Shown in pieces: positions 34,701-44,626 of a stretch of DNA of 64,000 nt. Under the pieces are notes generated by a model, which did not search any database, was not told the DNA's origin, and saw only the letters and a list, made by a program, of their open reading frames with translations. Made by a program: the position numbers and the translations under genes. The stretch lies in the NCBI GenBank assembly GCA_014871385.1, contig CM026425.1, forward strand, positions 124,001 to 188,000, written 5' to 3'. Numbering within the stretch: position 1 is the stretch's first letter; each line of letters starts with the position of its first letter. This DNA is from Ceratodon purpureus (Eukaryota; Streptophyta; Bryopsida; Pseudoditrichales; Ditrichaceae).

Positions 34701-36908
34701 CGAATGTTGGCCGCCGTCTAGGGTTTTGTTGAGCTGCTGTCTCTGCACCTCGTCTAGTCGTCGCCAATGCTCGTCTTGTATCCACCTTCTATGATCCTCC
34801 TCCACTCGGTACCGTTGTTCTTCCTCGAATCGCCGCCGTTCTTCTAATCTCCGCTGCTCCTTGAGCAGCTGCTCTTCGATCCGTCGCTGTTCCTCGAGCT
34901 GTTGCTGGTTCTCGAGCCGCTGCTGCTCCTTGGCTTCTTGCTGCTGGCTCCGTTGCCGCTGCTCCTCAAGTGTCCGCTGTTCCTCGAGTTGCTGCTGGTT
35001 CTCAAGCCGACGCTGCTCCTTGGCTCCTTGCTGCTGGCTCCGTTGCCGCTGCTCCTCAAGCCTCCGCAGATCCTCGAGTTGCTGCTGGTTCTCAAGCCGA
35101 CGCTGCTCCTTGGCTCCTTGCTGCTGGCTCCGTTGCCGCTGCTCCTCAAGCCTCCGCTTTTCTTCGGCTTGTTTCTGCTGGTTGAGTCGGTGCTGCTTCT
35201 TACTCAACTGTCGCCACTCCTCTAGGACTTTTCTCACCCTTACTGCTTCTTGGCTACTCACAGTCTGCCTTTTCCCCCTTACTTCCACTCCTTTACTCCT
35301 TTCCCCCTCTCTCCATAGCTTGCTACTCTCTCTATTCTCTCGACAGCTCCAAAAAGTGAGGTCGGGACTTCCCTTAGGGTGTGGTTCTTTGACTCTCAAA
35401 CCCCAACTTCGTCCACCGTCTTCATCCGGTTTGGATGGAGTCTCATCCCTTCTTCCTTCCTGTCCCAGCTGGATGGATGAAAATCCCTGTCCTAATGGAC
35501 TCTGTCCATCCTCCTTCTTAATGGGCCGCCCTCTAAATTGTCCCATCCCTTTTTCTCTCCCCATTATGACTTCTATCACTCCACATCCAACTATCACTAA
35601 CTCTTTCTTTTCTTTTGTTTTTTCTTCTACTACTTCTTTATTTTTTTCTTTTTTCTCATTTTTTTTCATTTCTTTTATTTTTTCAATCATCTCCTCCATG
35701 TCTCCTTCTTCTGACTGCTGTCCTTCCTCTTGTTCATTTTTATTTTTCTTTTGATTTTTAGTTTTTCCTTCCATGTCTTTTTTACCCCCCTGCTGCTTTT
35801 CCGCTTCACTGTCTACTTTTTTACAGCTTTTTTCATTTTCTATCCCTGTCTTTTCTAACCCTGACTGGATACTATCCCCCTTTTGCTCGTTGACCAGTCC
35901 TCTGGTCAAATGTCCTGGTGTCCTGGTTTCCACTACCCTGTTTTCCTTTTCATAAAATCTATATGGTTTTAATTTATTGATGTTTACCAATACTGGATTA
36001 GGTTCAAAATTTTTTACCTGGACCAGCAGAGCAGTGTTGTTGGGGAGCCTGTACTGGACCCTATAAGGTCCAAACCACCGACTTTTGAATTTCCCCACAT
36101 GTTCTTTATGGCCCTTGGGATACCAGAGCACATAATCGCCTACTTGAAAATCCTTTCGCTTGTAGTGTTGCTGGCTCCAAAGTGCCCTGTTCCACTGCCT
36201 AGCCCCTACTGCTTCCTGGGCCTCCAGTCTTGAAGTGTCCATCTGCTCCAAATCCGCAATCCTGGCTGCCAACACCCTGGTTGGTGTATAGTCAATCTCT
36301 GAGCTGGTCTTCCTGGTTGGTACTATATACTCTGTTGGCATTAACGGATGTAAGCCATAGACCAGTTGAAATGGTGTGTGACCTGTAGTAACCTTGTAAG
36401 CAGTCCTGTAGGAGAGCAGTACAGTATGAAGATGCTCATCCCAATCTGTTCGCCTATCATTGACCAGCTTGCTTAGTAGGTGACCAATCACCTTGTTCGT
36501 TGATTCAGCCTGCCCATTACCCTGAGGGTAATAGGTTGTTGATGTGCGATGCTGGAGCAGAAAATGCTCCACCAGGTGTTCTATAGCCTCATTTATAAAG
36601 TGAGAACCCTGGTCACTTACAAGTGTCAAAGGACACCCGTATCTTGAAAGGATCTGGTCATACAAAAACTTAGCAGTAACTGCTGCTGAATTTGTTTTGA
36701 GCGCCCTTGCCTCCACCCACTTGGTAGCATAATCTGTAGCCACCAGTATGTACCTGTTCCCTGTTCTGGATGCTGTTGGTTTAATGGGCCCGATAAAGTC
36801 CAATCCCCATTTCATAAATGGTTCTGCTGGCATACTGGCCACTAAGGTAGCTAAACTGGTATTTGCCATGCCTCCGACTCTCTGGCATCTGTCACACGCC
36901 TTGCACTA
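31725..36908 (-). CDS. Gypsy integrase fused to a ~1,400-residue extension
   Basis: A 1,714-codon open frame (31725-36869) follows a TAG at 36906-36908, which interrupts the zinc-binding HHCC region (CKAC and CDRCQ). The catalytic core has Asp24 (GLDFIGPI), Asp86 (SDQGSHF) and Glu122 (QAESTNK), spacing D-61-D-35-E, as in active integrases. A GPY/F module (WFGPYRVQYRLPN) ends near residue 305. The frame then continues through Lys/Glu-rich sequence and three 30-residue Gln/Arg/Glu-rich repeats (about 570-670). A folded-looking region follows at about 970-1180 (LEYWKTWRDLK, SFYEYTWGVP, IQQALGIEG, WAPLILSSLRRML), reminiscent of plant-transposon-associated domains. An acidic linker and a long coiled coil (about 1416-1560) complete it. 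The role of the extension is unknown; a structural or envelope-like accessory role is possible. Confidence 0.85.
34861..35160 (-). repeat. 90-bp tandem repeats inside the extension ORF
   Basis: The landmark gctgctccttggct recurs at about 34922, 35012 and 35102 with a period of exactly 90 bp. Each unit encodes 30 residues of the type LEEQRQRSQQQ followed by AKEQRRLENQQQ, a predicted helical coiled coil. Frame is preserved across all units. Confidence 0.9.
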
Positions 36909-37203
36909 TTCGGAAACATCCCGATGTATTGTTGGCCACCAGTATCCGGCGTCCAGTATCTTCCTTGTGGTGATATCTTGCGAAAAATGACCACCTGCTA
37001 CTCCATTGTGCATCTCCTTCATCACCACCTCTGCCTGCACTGGGTCCAGTACCCTCCTGACCACCAGATCATGTCCTCGCTTGTGCAGAACTCCCTGGAC
37101 CAGTGTATAAGGGAGTGACTTCAGTAATCAATTTCCACTGCTCCTCCTTGGACAAGTCCTGTTGTACAACACCAGATTTCAGGTAAGAACATACATCCTC
37201 TAA
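36909..37203 (-). pseudogene. RNase H-integrase junction, frameshifted
   Basis: The protein can still be followed: the RNase H frame continues past TGA (37204-37206) to about 37110, where it shifts frame. Then the integrase zinc-binding His pair (HNGVAGGH) appears in the downstream frame. The shift separates reverse transcriptase from integrase. Confidence 0.7.
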
Positions 37204-38583
37204 TCATTCTGGTTTAACATAAAACAAACTTGCATCCTTGGTCTGGTCTTCGACACCAGTTGCTGGTTCTCCGTTGGGCAATCTTGACATCGCATCTGCC
37301 ACACCATGATTTTTCCCTGGCTTGTACACCACTGTAAAATCGTATTCTTGAAACACCAGTAGCCATCTTGCTATCCTTCCTGACACCTGCGGCTTATTGA
37401 CCAGATACACCAGTGCCATATGGTCAACATAGAAAACAAACTTATTTCCCAGCAGATAATGCCTATACTTGTTCAGAGCATAAACCATTGCCAAAGCTTC
37501 CCTTTCAGTAGTACTGTAGTTTCTCTCAGCAGAATTCAGCAGTCTACTAGCATAAGAAATGGGCTGGTCACACTTCCCTGTTGGATTCTGGGCCAGCATC
37601 ACTCCTACTGCTATATTCGAAGCATCTGTATGCACATGGAACTCCAGGTCCCATCTTGGTGCAATGAGAATTGGCGCATTCTGGTAGTGCTCCTTGATTT
37701 TCTTCCATGCATGCTCACACTGGTCTGACCAGATGAACTCCTCTGTCTTCCTCATGAGCCAGGTGATTGGCTCCATGATATGTGCATACGACTTAATGTA
37801 GCACCTGTTAAACTGGGCAAAACCGTTAAAAACCTGTACATCTACCGGTTTTTCTGGTCTAGGCATGTTCTCGACTGCTTCAATTTTCTTAGGATCAGGA
37901 AATTTCCCTTCCTTAGACACAATGTGGCCCAGTATAATACCAGAGAAGACCAGTAGTAAACATTTGTCAGGATTTAGACTTATCCCATACTCACGGCATT
38001 TTTCAAAACACTTTCTCAGCTTGACCAGATGACTAATAATGTCACTGTACACACTGAAATCATCTAAAAACAATTTCATAAAATCACCAATAAAATCACG
38101 AAAGGCTTTGTTTACTGCCCTCTGGTATGTGGGAAGTGCGTTTTTCAGCCCAATGGGCATGACTATCCACACAAATGCTCCCCAATCTGTTACAAAAGCA
38201 GTCTTGTGCCTGTCCTCTGGTGCTATCTGAATCTGGTGGTACCCGGAGTACCCATCCAGAAACGAATACATCTCATGTCCTGCCACAGAATCCAACACTT
38301 CCTCAGTAAATGGCAATGGATACGGGTCCTTTTTAGTGGCAGCATTCAATTTGCGAAAATCAATACAAATTCTCAACTTTCCATTCTTTTTTGGAACAAT
38401 GACAATAGGGGATAACCAGGTGGCATCCTCTACTGGTGTGATGAATCCTGCCTGAAGCAGTTTATCCAAATCCTGCTTCACAATACTGGCATAATTTGGA
38501 TTCATGCGATATCTGGCCTGGTGGGACGGTGGGATATCCTTCTCCAACTCAATCCTGTGCTGTGCAATTGAGGGTGGGATACC
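37204..38583 (-). CDS. Gypsy reverse transcriptase and RNase H
   Basis: Copies element RNA into DNA and degrades the RNA. The ORF track of 447 residues begins at 38547, but the frame is open up to the TAG at 38584-38586. RT motifs: LSPIVIVPKKNGKLRICIDF, SFLDGYSGYHQI (first Asp), MPIGLKNA, and the catalytic KLFLDDFSVYSD (F-L-D-D version of Y-x-D-D, about residue 160). RNase H: FHVHTDASNIAVG, NYSTTEREALAMVYAL, FYVDHMALVYL and HGVADAMSRL, giving the D-E-D-D set. It ends at TGA 37204-37206 in a context where the family usually continues. The domains themselves look intact. Confidence 0.92.
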   Translation of the reverse strand, partial: GIPPSIAQHRIELEKDIPPSHQARYRMNPNYASIVKQDLDKLLQAGFITPVEDATWLSPIVIVPKKNGKLRICIDFRKLNAATKKDPYPLPFTEEVLDSVAGHEMYSFLDGYSGYHQIQIAPEDRHKTAFVTDWGAFVWIVMPIGLKNALPTYQRAVNKAFRDFIGDFMKLFLDDFSVYSDIISHLVKLRKCFEKCREYGISLNPDKCLLLVFSGIILGHIVSKEGKFPDPKKIEAVENMPRPEKPVDVQVFNGFAQFNRCYIKSYAHIMEPITWLMRKTEEFIWSDQCEHAWKKIKEHYQNAPILIAPRWDLEFHVHTDASNIAVGVMLAQNPTGKCDQPISYASRLLNSAERNYSTTEREALAMVYALNKYRHYLLGNKFVFYVDHMALVYLVNKPQVSGRIARWLLVFQEYDFTVVYKPGKNHGVADAMSRLPNGEPATGVEDQTKDASLFYVKPE

Positions 38584-39150
38584 CTACAAGTCCTTATAGG
38601 TCCAGGCAAATACATCTTTGAACTCCCGGAACAGAGCTTCTGCTTCAATGGCTTGTTCTGGACTGATGGCTGCATTAATCTTCAGATACTGGGGCTCCTC
38701 CTCTGTTCCAAGGTTAATTTTTCTCAACTGCTCCAACTCTGGTAAGGTCCAGGATGCAATCTTCAGTTTCTTCACTTTCTCCCGGGCTGGTGTCTCATCC
38801 ACCTCAATGTCGCCCTCCTCAAAGTTGTAAAAATGGTCTGGGTAGGCTCGCTCTGATCCCCCCTCTTGTCCCTGGTTCTGGTCCGGGTTCTTTGCCGGAC
38901 TCTTGATGTCGTCCTGGTTCTGGCTGTTATCCTGGTCCTTGTTCTGCTCCATTCGAGGCAGAGTGACTGTTCCAACTGCCAATAAGTCCTGCTCACTGGC
39001 TAACCACAAAGCTTCCTCCTCATCTGTTAGTCCTTCAGTAAAATTATAGCAGACTAGGACTTCTGGTAACTTAGGCCTGGGCCCCTTTCTCTGAGTGACT
39101 GATATCGTTTTTACAGTACCATTCCCTCTGATCGTAACCAGGTTATTACC
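38584..39150 (-). CDS. Protease-RT linker of the gypsy polyprotein
   Basis: Open between TAG 39151-39153 and TAG 38584-38586, in the same frame as gag-protease and RT. It contains an acidic linker and the FREFKDVFAWTYKDL block that normally leads into the RT domain. It has no independent start and is part of the polyprotein. Confidence 0.8.
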   Translation of the reverse strand, partial: GNNLVTIRGNGTVKTISVTQRKGPRPKLPEVLVCYNFTEGLTDEEEALWLASEQDLLAVGTVTLPRMEQNKDQDNSQNQDDIKSPAKNPDQNQGQEGGSERAYPDHFYNFEEGDIEVDETPAREKVKKLKIASWTLPELEQLRKINLGTEEEPQYLKINAAISPEQAIEAEALFREFKDVFAWTYKDL

Positions 39151-41646
39151 CTAGTCATGGTTTACCTTAGCATCAATTAACCAAGGTCTGCCTAGCAGCA
39201 TACTATAGGCTTCATTAACTTCTTTATTTTTAATAACAGTCAAGGTAATAAGGTAAGAAACACCGTGGATGTGAATTTTCACATTACGAATCATCCCCAC
39301 CGGGTCAACGACTGTCTGGTCCGCCATTCGTAGCCTGAAAGGAGCAGGCTGTGGGTCCTTGAGGCCCAGTCTTTTTCGCTCCTCCTCAGTGATCAGGTTC
39401 ACACCTGATCCTCCATCCAGCAGAACGTTCTCCAGAATCCCATTGCCTATCTGCACAGTCAGCACTGGGAGTTCTCTATCAACATCAATAGCTAGACTGC
39501 CTATTAAATCAGTCTTACCTGGTTGACTGGTTGTGGACTTCTTGCTTGGTACTGGCTCTGGTTGAGTGGACTGGTCCTCGGCCATTTCTGGGAATACGTG
39601 GGCCTTCACAAATTCTGTCAAATTAGGAGCCATCTTCAGCAGCTGTCCTAGTGAGACTGTGATGGGACTGTCCAGTATTTTTCTTCCAACCACAGTCGCA
39701 TAATGCTGCTCCTGGTTGTTCTCTGTACTGTCCTCCCCTTCTGCCCCCAATTCCTGCTCGACGGTCCTTGAGCTGTATGCTAGTGTATCTGAGTCTGGGA
39801 ATCCTGCCCACTCATTATCCAGCACTTCACCATCTCCTTCCTTCTCTGCTGTTTTTAAAGTCGCTCTGAGTCTTTCTGCTTCTGCCTTCTTCTGCTCCTC
39901 TTGAAACTCGAGTTCTTTCAAGGTATCTAGCATCGAATTCCTGATTTTCTCTTCCTCCTGCCAGTCCTCCTTCGTTCTGGCCTTTCTAGGTTCAGGTTCC
40001 CTTGAATCATCCTGGATAGGTAACAGTCCTGCCTTCAGTCTCTGGGCTCTGGTCATGGTAGCTACCCCCACTGACTCTTCAGGTTCCTCGATTAGCTCAA
40101 TCTCCACATTACTGACATGGTGATCTTGTTTCTTGTTGGTCTTCTCCTGGTCCGCCAAAAACTGGTCCCATTGTGCCTTCTTGGGGCAGTTCCAGCTCCT
40201 GTGGTCTGCTCCTCCACACAAGAAACAGCACGGTGGTTGATCGCCATAACTTCTCTGTTGACTGCTGCCTACCCTGGGGTTTGGTGGTCTCTGATATCCT
40301 TGGTTATAGCTGTAAGTTCCTGCAGGTTTAGAAGCAGAAACTTCATTAACAGAAACATGTTCTTCCCCTTCCTTCTTCGCACCTGACCCCCTCTGGTTGG
40401 CTGGGTTGTACCAACAATTTTTGTCGTCATGGCCCAGTTTCTTACAGATACCACAGGCTTTCCTTGGAACCTCCTGGTCTGGTTCCTTCCTGGTCGCTGT
40501 GGCTGCCTTACTGCTGGTCTCCACTTTCTTCACTTCAATCTTAGTGGGTTTACCACTAGAGTCAGTGCAGTTCTCCTCACATCTCAAGGCTGCATCCACC
40601 AACTCTGTCAAACTCCTGACTGGTGCCACACTAGTAGTAATCTTGATATACTCCAGCAGTCCTGCTCGAAAATTAGTGATTCTGAACCCTTCTCCTGGAT
40701 CAGATTGTAGACATTTGATTAATGTCATAAACCGATCATAATAATCCTGTACCTTTTCCCTATCCCCCTGTTTGAAGGACTTCAATTCCCTGTATACTGC
40801 CTCATCCGTAGTCTGGTCTCTGTACCTTCTCCTGAAGGCAGCTTTAACATCCTCCCATGAGCAGTAGACATGGTTCTCTAGGAAATTCTCATACCATGCA
40901 CCAACCTTGTCCAGCAAAGTGGTACCCATCAGGTTGATTATCACCTGCTCATCAGTTTCTCCATTGTGCCATAGGGTCCTCTCAAACTGCCGTATATGGG
41001 CATCTGGATTCGTCCCTTCCTTGTACTTCGTATAGGTCAGCGGCTTCCTCTGTGCCACAAGGACTGGTCCTGTCACTGGTGGTACTCTGGGTCTAGGAGC
41101 TGGTGGGTAGGCTGGTGGACCATGCCTCACTGGATAACTGCTGTCCGCTATATCCCCTGGTACTCCTATTCCTGTAGGTGGCCTGGTGGCATAGGGCATC
41201 CCTCTCATTATCTCCGCTGGTCTTCTGTATCCTGTTCCTGTGTCAGGAACTCCTGCTCCGGCTTCTGCTCCTCCGCTTGGCCAGTATGCAGTTCTGTTGA
41301 CTTCTGGTCTGTACTCATCACCTGTAAGGTGATCCACATAGGTAGACTGTACCCTGCCTCCTCTTGTTGGGCTCACCCGAGTCCTCGAAGTTGGGAAATG
41401 GTCTGTTCCTGGCCTTCCTGGTACAGCAGATGTAGTGTAGGGTGCTCCCATCAATTCTGCTTCCCTCAGCTCACCTGGTCTGTCCCCCTGGACCACTGAT
41501 TGTTCATATGCGGCCCACGGATCCGCCGTTGGTTTGGCCTGGAGTTTCTGGCTCTCTTCCCGTAGTATCTCCTGCCATTTGTAAAGGGTAGCCTGTCGGG
41601 TAGCTTCCTTCATTTCTTCCTCCTTCTTTTTCTGGTCCTCCAATCT
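39151..41646 (-). CDS. Gypsy gag C-terminal half and aspartic protease
   Basis: Structural capsid/nucleocapsid plus the processing protease. A proline-rich linker leads to the retrotransposon gag fold at about residues 200-357 (TYTKYKEGTNPDAHIRQFE, WEDVKAAFRRRY, F-KQGDREKVQDYYDRF). Two CCHC zinc knuckles follow: CGICKKLGHDDKNC (about 396) and CFLCGGADHRSWNC (about 468). The retropepsin active-site segment is LLDGGSGVNLI near residue 740, and the conserved LLGRPWL closes it. The first apparent codon is TTG, not ATG, because the frame really continues from 42717 through a single TAG at 41647-41649. It ends at TAG 39151-39153. Confidence 0.92.
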   Translation of the reverse strand, partial: RLEDQKKKEEEMKEATRQATLYKWQEILREESQKLQAKPTADPWAAYEQSVVQGDRPGELREAELMGAPYTTSAVPGRPGTDHFPTSRTRVSPTRGGRVQSTYVDHLTGDEYRPEVNRTAYWPSGGAEAGAGVPDTGTGYRRPAEIMRGMPYATRPPTGIGVPGDIADSSYPVRHGPPAYPPAPRPRVPPVTGPVLVAQRKPLTYTKYKEGTNPDAHIRQFERTLWHNGETDEQVIINLMGTTLLDKVGAWYENFLENHVYCSWEDVKAAFRRRYRDQTTDEAVYRELKSFKQGDREKVQDYYDRFMTLIKCLQSDPGEGFRITNFRAGLLEYIKITTSVAPVRSLTELVDAALRCEENCTDSSGKPTKIEVKKVETSSKAATATRKEPDQEVPRKACGICKKLGHDDKNCWYNPANQRGSGAKKEGEEHVSVNEVSASKPAGTYSYNQGYQRPPNPRVGSSQQRSYGDQPPCCFLCGGADHRSWNCPKKAQWDQFLADQEKTNKKQDHHVSNVEIELIEEPEESVGVATMTRAQRLKAGLLPIQDDSREPEPRKARTKEDWQEEEKIRNSMLDTLKELEFQEEQKKAEAERLRATLKTAEKEGDGEVLDNEWAGFPDSDTLAYSSRTVEQELGAEGEDSTENNQEQHYATVVGRKILDSPITVSLGQLLKMAPNLTEFVKAHVFPEMAEDQSTQPEPVPSKKSTTSQPGKTDLIGSLAIDVDRELPVLTVQIGNGILENVLLDGGSGVNLITEEERKRLGLKDPQPAPFRLRMADQTVVDPVGMIRNVKIHIHGVSYLITLTVIKNKEVNEAYSMLLGRPWLIDAKVNHD

Positions 41647-42717
41647 CTATGCCTCTTGTAATAATCGCAGAGCCTCCTGTCTTAGCAAGTCCTGCTGCAT
41701 TGCTTCTTTTCTCTCAGCTGCCTGCTTCATCTCCTCCCTCCTTTGTGTCTCCTGCCAGGTTCGAAGAGTCTCCTGTCTCTGCTTCTCCTGGTCCTGCTCT
41801 TCCAGTTTCTTTGTTTCCTGCCATAGCTTCATTGCTTCCTTCAGTTTGATCTCCTCCCGATTCTTCTCTTCCCAAGCCTCCATGGTTTCTCTGAACCTGG
41901 CTGCCTGGCCTAGCTCTTCCATCTGCCTCCTGTACAGGTCCTCTGTTGCCTGCTCGTTTCTTCGTTCTCTTTCTGCCTGCCTTCTAGCCTGCTGTCGAGC
42001 CTTTAACTCCTCCAGCTGTCTTCTGTCCTCCTCATCTTCCTCCAGCTCCATTCCTTGGAACTGCTCTTGTGCAAAATGTACCACTGGTCTCCTCGGATTC
42101 ACCTGTGCTGGCTTACCCGTTTTGTACATCTCTGACAGTGCTGCTGCTCCTGTCTGGACTCTCTCCCGAGTGTGAACTTCTTCCAATTTCTTCTTCAGCG
42201 TTTCCAATGTCTCCACCAAATCACCTGGTGTTTTCTCCCCTGGTTTCGGTGTGTCTGGTCTGCTGCCTCCTTTCTTCTCCTCCTCCTGGTAATTGTCATA
42301 TGCTGATGCCATTCTGGTCTGGGGGTTCCAGCAATGCTGTGTGTCTCCTTCACCTGGCCTTGGAAATTCCCTCCTGCTGGTCCTGGGTGATAGTGTATGT
42401 CCCTCATACTTCCGAATTTCTTCCTCATCCTCCTGCCAATTCTTGAAGCTTGGGCCAGGTTCTCCTCTTGCTGACCCTGTCCTCCTGCTTATTCCAAGTA
42501 TTGTCTCCTGGCTCGAATTTTCGCCTACCAGGTCCATGTCAATCAGGTCCCTGGTTCTCCCTTTAGCTATACTTTCTTCTGAACTCAATTGTCCTCCCAT
42601 TGGTTTTCCTACTTCTGCTGCTGCTCTTTGCTCTCTGAGTTCGTATCTTGCCAACCGTTCTGCTGCTTGTCTCCTGGCTATCTCCTCCTTGTCCCACCCT
42701 GGGTATTCTCTGTCCAT
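41647..42717 (-). CDS. Gypsy gag N-terminal half, coiled coil
   Basis: Starts MDREYPGWDKEEIARRQAAE and is dominated by Glu/Gln/Arg/Lys helical repeats, a long predicted coiled coil. It ends at TAG 41647-41649 in the sequence LLQEA-stop-RLEDQKKK, where the coiled-coil pattern continues on the other side in the same frame. The stop therefore splits one gag protein. Confidence 0.88.
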   Translation of the reverse strand: MDREYPGWDKEEIARRQAAERLARYELREQRAAAEVGKPMGGQLSSEESIAKGRTRDLIDMDLVGENSSQETILGISRRTGSARGEPGPSFKNWQEDEEEIRKYEGHTLSPRTSRREFPRPGEGDTQHCWNPQTRMASAYDNYQEEEKKGGSRPDTPKPGEKTPGDLVETLETLKKKLEEVHTRERVQTGAAALSEMYKTGKPAQVNPRRPVVHFAQEQFQGMELEEDEEDRRQLEELKARQQARRQAERERRNEQATEDLYRRQMEELGQAARFRETMEAWEEKNREEIKLKEAMKLWQETKKLEEQDQEKQRQETLRTWQETQRREEMKQAAERKEAMQQDLLRQEALRLLQEA

Positions 42718-43965
42718 TGCAGTACAGTTTGCTGCTCCTCCCTTGGTACTCTCTGGTCAGGTGCTCTTCTGGTTTGGCTGGTACTTCGAGTCACTGAGTC
42801 TGCTCCTTCAAAACTCCTGGGTAGGTGCTGTCGGTTCCTTGTCCTCAGCCCTCCTCTGGTCCGTTGGATGCTAGTCCTCCTGTTTCCTGGTTCCTGTCCA
42901 GTCCATCCCTTTTTCCACCCTTCCACTTTGGTTCCTTTGGGACCTGTGAGTCTTTACTGTTCTACTGTAGACAGTTTTCTGCCCCTAGTTTCGCAAGTTC
43001 TAGCATAGTCTCAGTTTTTCAAGCTTCCATACATTTACAGTTTTGCAAGCTTCTAACCACAGTTTGTCTCCTGGTTCTTTACTGTCCATTCGTTTTTTTG
43101 TTTTTAACTTTTCAATTTTCCCCATTTTCCCATTTTCTGCTTAAGCCAGTTACTGTTCTCTTATTTCATCTTTACTGTTCGCACTTTTACCCTTAGTTTC
43201 CACTGTTTTTTACTGACTGATAACTTTTTAACTTTTTATCGTTACTTTTTACTGCTTGAGTATGTTTTTACTGACTGGTAATTTTTCAACTTTTTACCGT
43301 TACTTTTTACTGGCTAGTAACTTTTTAACTTTTTACCAATACTTTTTACTGCTCGAATACTTTTTACTGGCCAGTAACTTTTGATTTTTCCTGCTACTTT
43401 TTACTGGTCATTTTTTCACGCATACTACTGTTCCTTTTTTGACTGTCTGAATTCAACAGTGGTTCGGAACAAACCTGATACCCGTGACTATCCTCCCTCT
43501 GCTTTGGAGCTGTCCTCAGCTCCTGTGCCGTTGACTGATTTGCATTGGCTCCTCTCCCACGAGATTCCGGAACTTGGCACCTTCAGTTTCGAAATGTGCT
43601 CCAACTGCAGGATCTGTGGTCCTCCTGGAACGTTGACTGCTTGGACATTGGCTCCTCCTCACTGGATTCTGGTACCTGATCCCCTCAGCCTCGAACTGTC
43701 CTCCTGCTGCAGCATCCGTGGTACTTCTGCTGCTGTAATCCTGGGACTGCGAATCTGTGACTGTAATCCTGTAACTATAAAGCAGTGACTGGAATCCTGT
43801 GGCTGCGAATCTGTTACTGTAAGCCTGTGACTGTAAAGCAGTGACTGTAATCCTGTGACTGCGAATCTGTGACTGTAATCTCTCCCTTGACCACTGTGCC
43901 TATCAACCTGTTCCAGAACTGTCCTGGACTGTACAGATTCGCAGCAAAAGCCACCTGATCCGTTC
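42718..43965 (-). other. Untranslated leader of the gypsy element
   Basis: About 1.25 kb between the primer-binding site and gag without a convincing ORF. It contains many ctttttactg(g/c) repeats (43090-43440 on the plus strand) and an array of ctgtgactgtaa/ctgtgactgcgaa words at about 43740-43880. Long leaders of this kind are common in large plant gypsy elements. Confidence 0.6.
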
Positions 43966-43983
43966 TTAATGCATGGTCGCCAA
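43966..43983 (-). other. Putative primer-binding site
   Basis: On the minus strand TTGGCGACCATGCATTAA follows the 5' LTR directly. TGGCGAC is the kind of start seen where a tRNA ends GTCGCCA, but the match beyond seven bases is not established by eye, so the tRNA is not named. Confidence 0.55.
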
Positions 43984-44626
43984 TGTTAAAGGGTGATTTA
44001 GCTTCACCCTTCAAAAGCTATTGTACTATAGATCTAAAAAGGAATCCTCAAAATTTTTAGTACCCACCTAAACAATTCTGCTCAGCCCTATTCTGCCCCT
44101 AAACAACACCAGACTCCAATCATTCTACTCTGATCTACTGCTCCATCAAGGCAAGAACCCACAAGGCAAGAACCCACAATGCAATTCCACCTTAATCTCT
44201 AGCATTCAATGTACACTAGTTCCAATGATCCAAGGTTGCTTTCTCATCAATATTCTCTTCATGTACAATAAGTTCTGCCCCTAGATCCTGCTCTACAGCA
44301 GTAACGTCCCCTCTCCTACCTCCTAATCTCCTCTACCATACTCACATACCTCTGAAAACACATCCACACACACAAGAGAGAGTGAGAGCCGCCATGCTCT
44401 CACTCCTCACTACCCCCAAACCCTAGCCGTCGTCATCCACTGTCCGTTTTTCATCCAAGTCAATTTTTCATCCGACTGTCAAAACTTCATCCAAAACGCA
44501 GTAACTAAGAAATCTGCAGTAACTAACTGTTTTACTGCTCCTAACTGTTTTTACTGCTCCTAGCAGTTTACTGTTCTGCTCCTAAATTACTGCTCCTAGG
44601 TAACAAGGTAAAAAATCCCTTTAACA
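43984..44626 (-). repeat. 5' LTR of the gypsy element
   Basis: 643 bp with the same termini as the 3' LTR and two copies of the 15-bp internal unit. It is followed by the right target duplication GGGGC at 44627-44631. Confidence 0.96.

Larger units (their letters stand above)
30929..44626 (-). mobile_element. Complete Ty3/gypsy LTR retrotransposon, 13.7 kb
   Basis: The element reads on the minus strand: 5' LTR 43984-44626, primer-binding site, gag, protease, reverse transcriptase, RNase H, integrase, a very long extension, polypurine tract and 3' LTR 30929-31586. LTRs begin TGTTAAAGGG and end CCCTTTAACA. By eye they differ at five substitutions plus one 15-bp repeat unit, about 0.8% substitution, so the insertion is young. 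The polyprotein nevertheless carries four TAG, one TGA and one frameshift, so this copy cannot make a full polyprotein by standard decoding. No chromodomain is seen. Confidence 0.96.

Noticed and set aside
34861-35754. Long plus-strand ORF rich in Ser/Cys/Leu opposite the gypsy extension
   Set aside because: It is the antisense shadow of the 90-bp Gln/Glu repeats and of Lys/Glu-rich sequence; no motif of its own.
43985-44626. Minus-strand ORF start at 45338 continuing into the LTR as one gene
   Set aside because: The last residues before 44568 are LTR sequence; the real coding segment stops at the target duplication 44627-44631.
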